Assembly (NCBI GenBank): GCA_946481205.1 | Contig: CAMLNB010000232.1 | Coordinates: 1 to 5,699 of the forward strand | Direction of reading: 5' to 3' | DNA length: 5,699 nt | Source of the DNA: an uncultured Kangiella sp. | GTDB taxonomy: Bacteria > Pseudomonadota > Gammaproteobacteria > Enterobacterales > DSM-103792 | Shown: one piece after another, positions 4,931-5,699 of the stretch | Layout of the letters: every line of letters starts with the position of its first letter | Position numbering within the stretch: the stretch's first letter is position 1 | Translations under genes and position numbers: made by a program | The notes under the pieces: model-generated | Databases searched by the model: none | The model's input: the letters and a program-made list of their open reading frames with translations, nothing else | Told to the model about the DNA's origin: nothing

Positions 4931-5699
4931 ATGTCTGCACACCGAACTAAACCCGCTTTCCGCATCAACACGCCAGGCTTCCGCACCAATTTGATCCGCT
5001 CCGCACTGCTGAGCGCCGGTCTCTATCTGTTGCCACTGGAGCAAGCCGCTGCCGCTTGTGCAACGTGGTCCGAAGGCAATACCTATAACGCCGGTGTCGT
5101 TGTCACTTACAACGGCAGCAATTACACCGCGCTGGTCACCCACACCGCGCATGTCGGTGCCAACTGGAATCCGGCCGCCACGCCGAGTCTGTGGTCGCAA
5201 GGTGGCGCCTGTGCACCGACGCCTACCCCCACTCCAACGCCAACACCGACTCCGACACCTACGCCGACACCAACACCCACGCCTACCCCGACACCCACAC
5301 CTACGCCGACACCAACCTGCACCGTCGCTGGCTGGAGTGCGACGCAGGTGTACACCGGTGGTCAGCGTGTGTCGTATCAGGGCGTGATTTACGAAGCGCG
5401 GTGGTGGACGCAAGGCGATAACCCGGCGCAATCCGGTGAGTGGGGTGTTTGGAAGCGGATTGAGAACTGCACGCCGACTCCGACGCCTACACCAACCCCC
5501 ACTCCCACCCCGACGCCAACGCCGACTCCTACGCCGACGCCCACACCAACGCCGACGCCAACGCCAACGCCGACGCCGACGCCAACGCCAACGCCGACGC
5601 CAACGCCAACGCCAACGCCGACACCAACGCCGTTGGCGAAGCATGCGCTGGTCGGCTATTGGCATAACTTCACCAATCCCAGCGGCCCGACTTACCCGA
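4931..5699 (+). CDS. Second secreted chitinase, two CBM5/12 modules plus start of a GH18-like domain (chi2, partial)
   Basis: The frame is open from ATG 4931 to the window end (256 codons plus one base). Modules in order: signal peptide 1-42, with a 7-residue longer N-terminus than chi1 but the same core and AAAA before C43; CBM5/12-like module C43-C94; Thr-Pro linker 97-129; CBM5/12-like module C130-C180; Thr-Pro linker 181-234; then [18 protein letters not shown]. The 'LVGYWHNF' strand is the usual first beta-strand of GH18 chitinases of the ChiC/ChiD-like type. It differs clearly from the [17 protein letters not shown] start of chi1, so the catalytic domain is probably of another GH18 subfamily. 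The catalytic motif lies outside the window, so activity cannot be judged. The start is supported by GAGGA 7 nt upstream. The gene is divergent from the dioxygenase gene and shares a promoter-region element with chi1. The chitin-binding part is nearly identical in DNA to chi1, which indicates recent duplication or gene conversion. Confidence 0.9.
   Translation, partial: MSAHRTKPAFRINTPGFRTNLIRSALLSAGLYLLPLEQAAAACATWSEGNTYNAGVVVTYNGSNYTALVTHTAHVGANWNPAATPSLWSQGGACAPTPTPTPTPTPTPTPTPTPTPTPTPTPTPTPTPTCTVAGWSATQVYTGGQRVSYQGVIYEARWWTQGDNPAQSGEWGVWKRIENCTPTPTPTPTPTPTPTPTPTPTPTPTPTPTPTPTPTPTPTPTPTPTPTPTPTPTPLAKHALVGYWHNFTNPSGPTYP
5006..5205 (+). repeat. Inverted repeat copy A of chi2 (200 bp perfect)
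   Basis: This is the exact reverse complement of 3332-3531. It includes synonymous sites, so identity exceeds what protein-level selection alone would keep. Confidence 0.95.
5219..5317 (+). repeat. (Thr-Pro) linker tract 1 of chi2
   Basis: ACN-CCN repeats encode 33 alternating Thr/Pro residues (97-129), ten fewer than the same linker in chi1. Confidence 0.95.
5369..5481 (+). repeat. Inverted repeat copy B of chi2 (113 bp perfect)
   Basis: This is the exact reverse complement of 3026-3138, over the second chitin-binding module. The left boundary is a CGT versus AGA arginine codon; the right boundary lies inside the Thr-Pro repeat. Confidence 0.93.
5471..5632 (+). repeat. (Thr-Pro) linker tract 2 of chi2, expanded
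   Basis: Twenty-seven Thr-Pro units (residues 181-234) are encoded by ACN-CCN hexamers. The distal two thirds are nearly uniform ACG-CCA/ACG-CCG units, which suggests recent slippage expansion. The chi1 counterpart has 31 residues with more varied codons. Confidence 0.95.

Noticed and set aside
3332..5205. Inverted repeats as ends of a transposon or insertion sequence
   Set aside because: The repeats are coding modules inside two chitinase genes, no transposase lies between them, and no target-site duplication is visible.

Overview
The window looks like a chitin-utilisation locus from a moderately GC-rich Gram-negative bacterium, most likely a gammaproteobacterium. The evidence is the style of the secreted GH18 chitinases (two small chitin-binding modules joined by long Thr-Pro linkers), the AraC-family regulator, the P4H-type dioxygenase, and a palindrome that resembles a NagR operator. 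The genus cannot be fixed from the sequence alone.

Layout from left to right. Positions 1-186 (minus) hold the 5' end of a DUF3667-type zinc-ribbon protein that runs off the window. Positions 187-653 are non-coding and contain a perfect 14-bp palindrome, TGACAGCGCTGTCA. An AraC-family regulator (654-1598, plus) follows. It ends tail-to-tail with a chitinase gene (here chi1, 1699-3585, minus), with a strong bidirectional hairpin terminator between them. Upstream of chi1 on the same strand is a prolyl-4-hydroxylase-like 2-oxoglutarate/Fe(II) dioxygenase (3787-4653, minus). After a 277-bp divergent intergenic region comes the start of a second chitinase (here chi2, 4931 to beyond 5699, plus).

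The main points of interest lie in the relationship between chi1 and chi2. Their signal-peptide core and both chitin-binding modules are almost identical at the DNA level, including a perfect 200-bp inverted repeat and a perfect 113-bp one, yet they carry different GH18 catalytic domains. Their (Thr-Pro)n linkers differ in length. Their promoter regions share a 33-bp element (27/33 identical) at almost the same distance from the start codon. The chi1 leader can fold so that its Shine-Dalgarno sequence lies inside a 14-bp stem with one mismatch.

Working model (inference): the two secreted chitinases form a co-regulated set, perhaps controlled by the linked AraC-type protein and/or a NagR-like repressor. 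The P4H-like enzyme lies between two genes for proline-rich secreted proteins and might modify their Thr-Pro linkers. The inverted repeats could allow gene conversion or inversion that exchanges leaders between the two chitinases.
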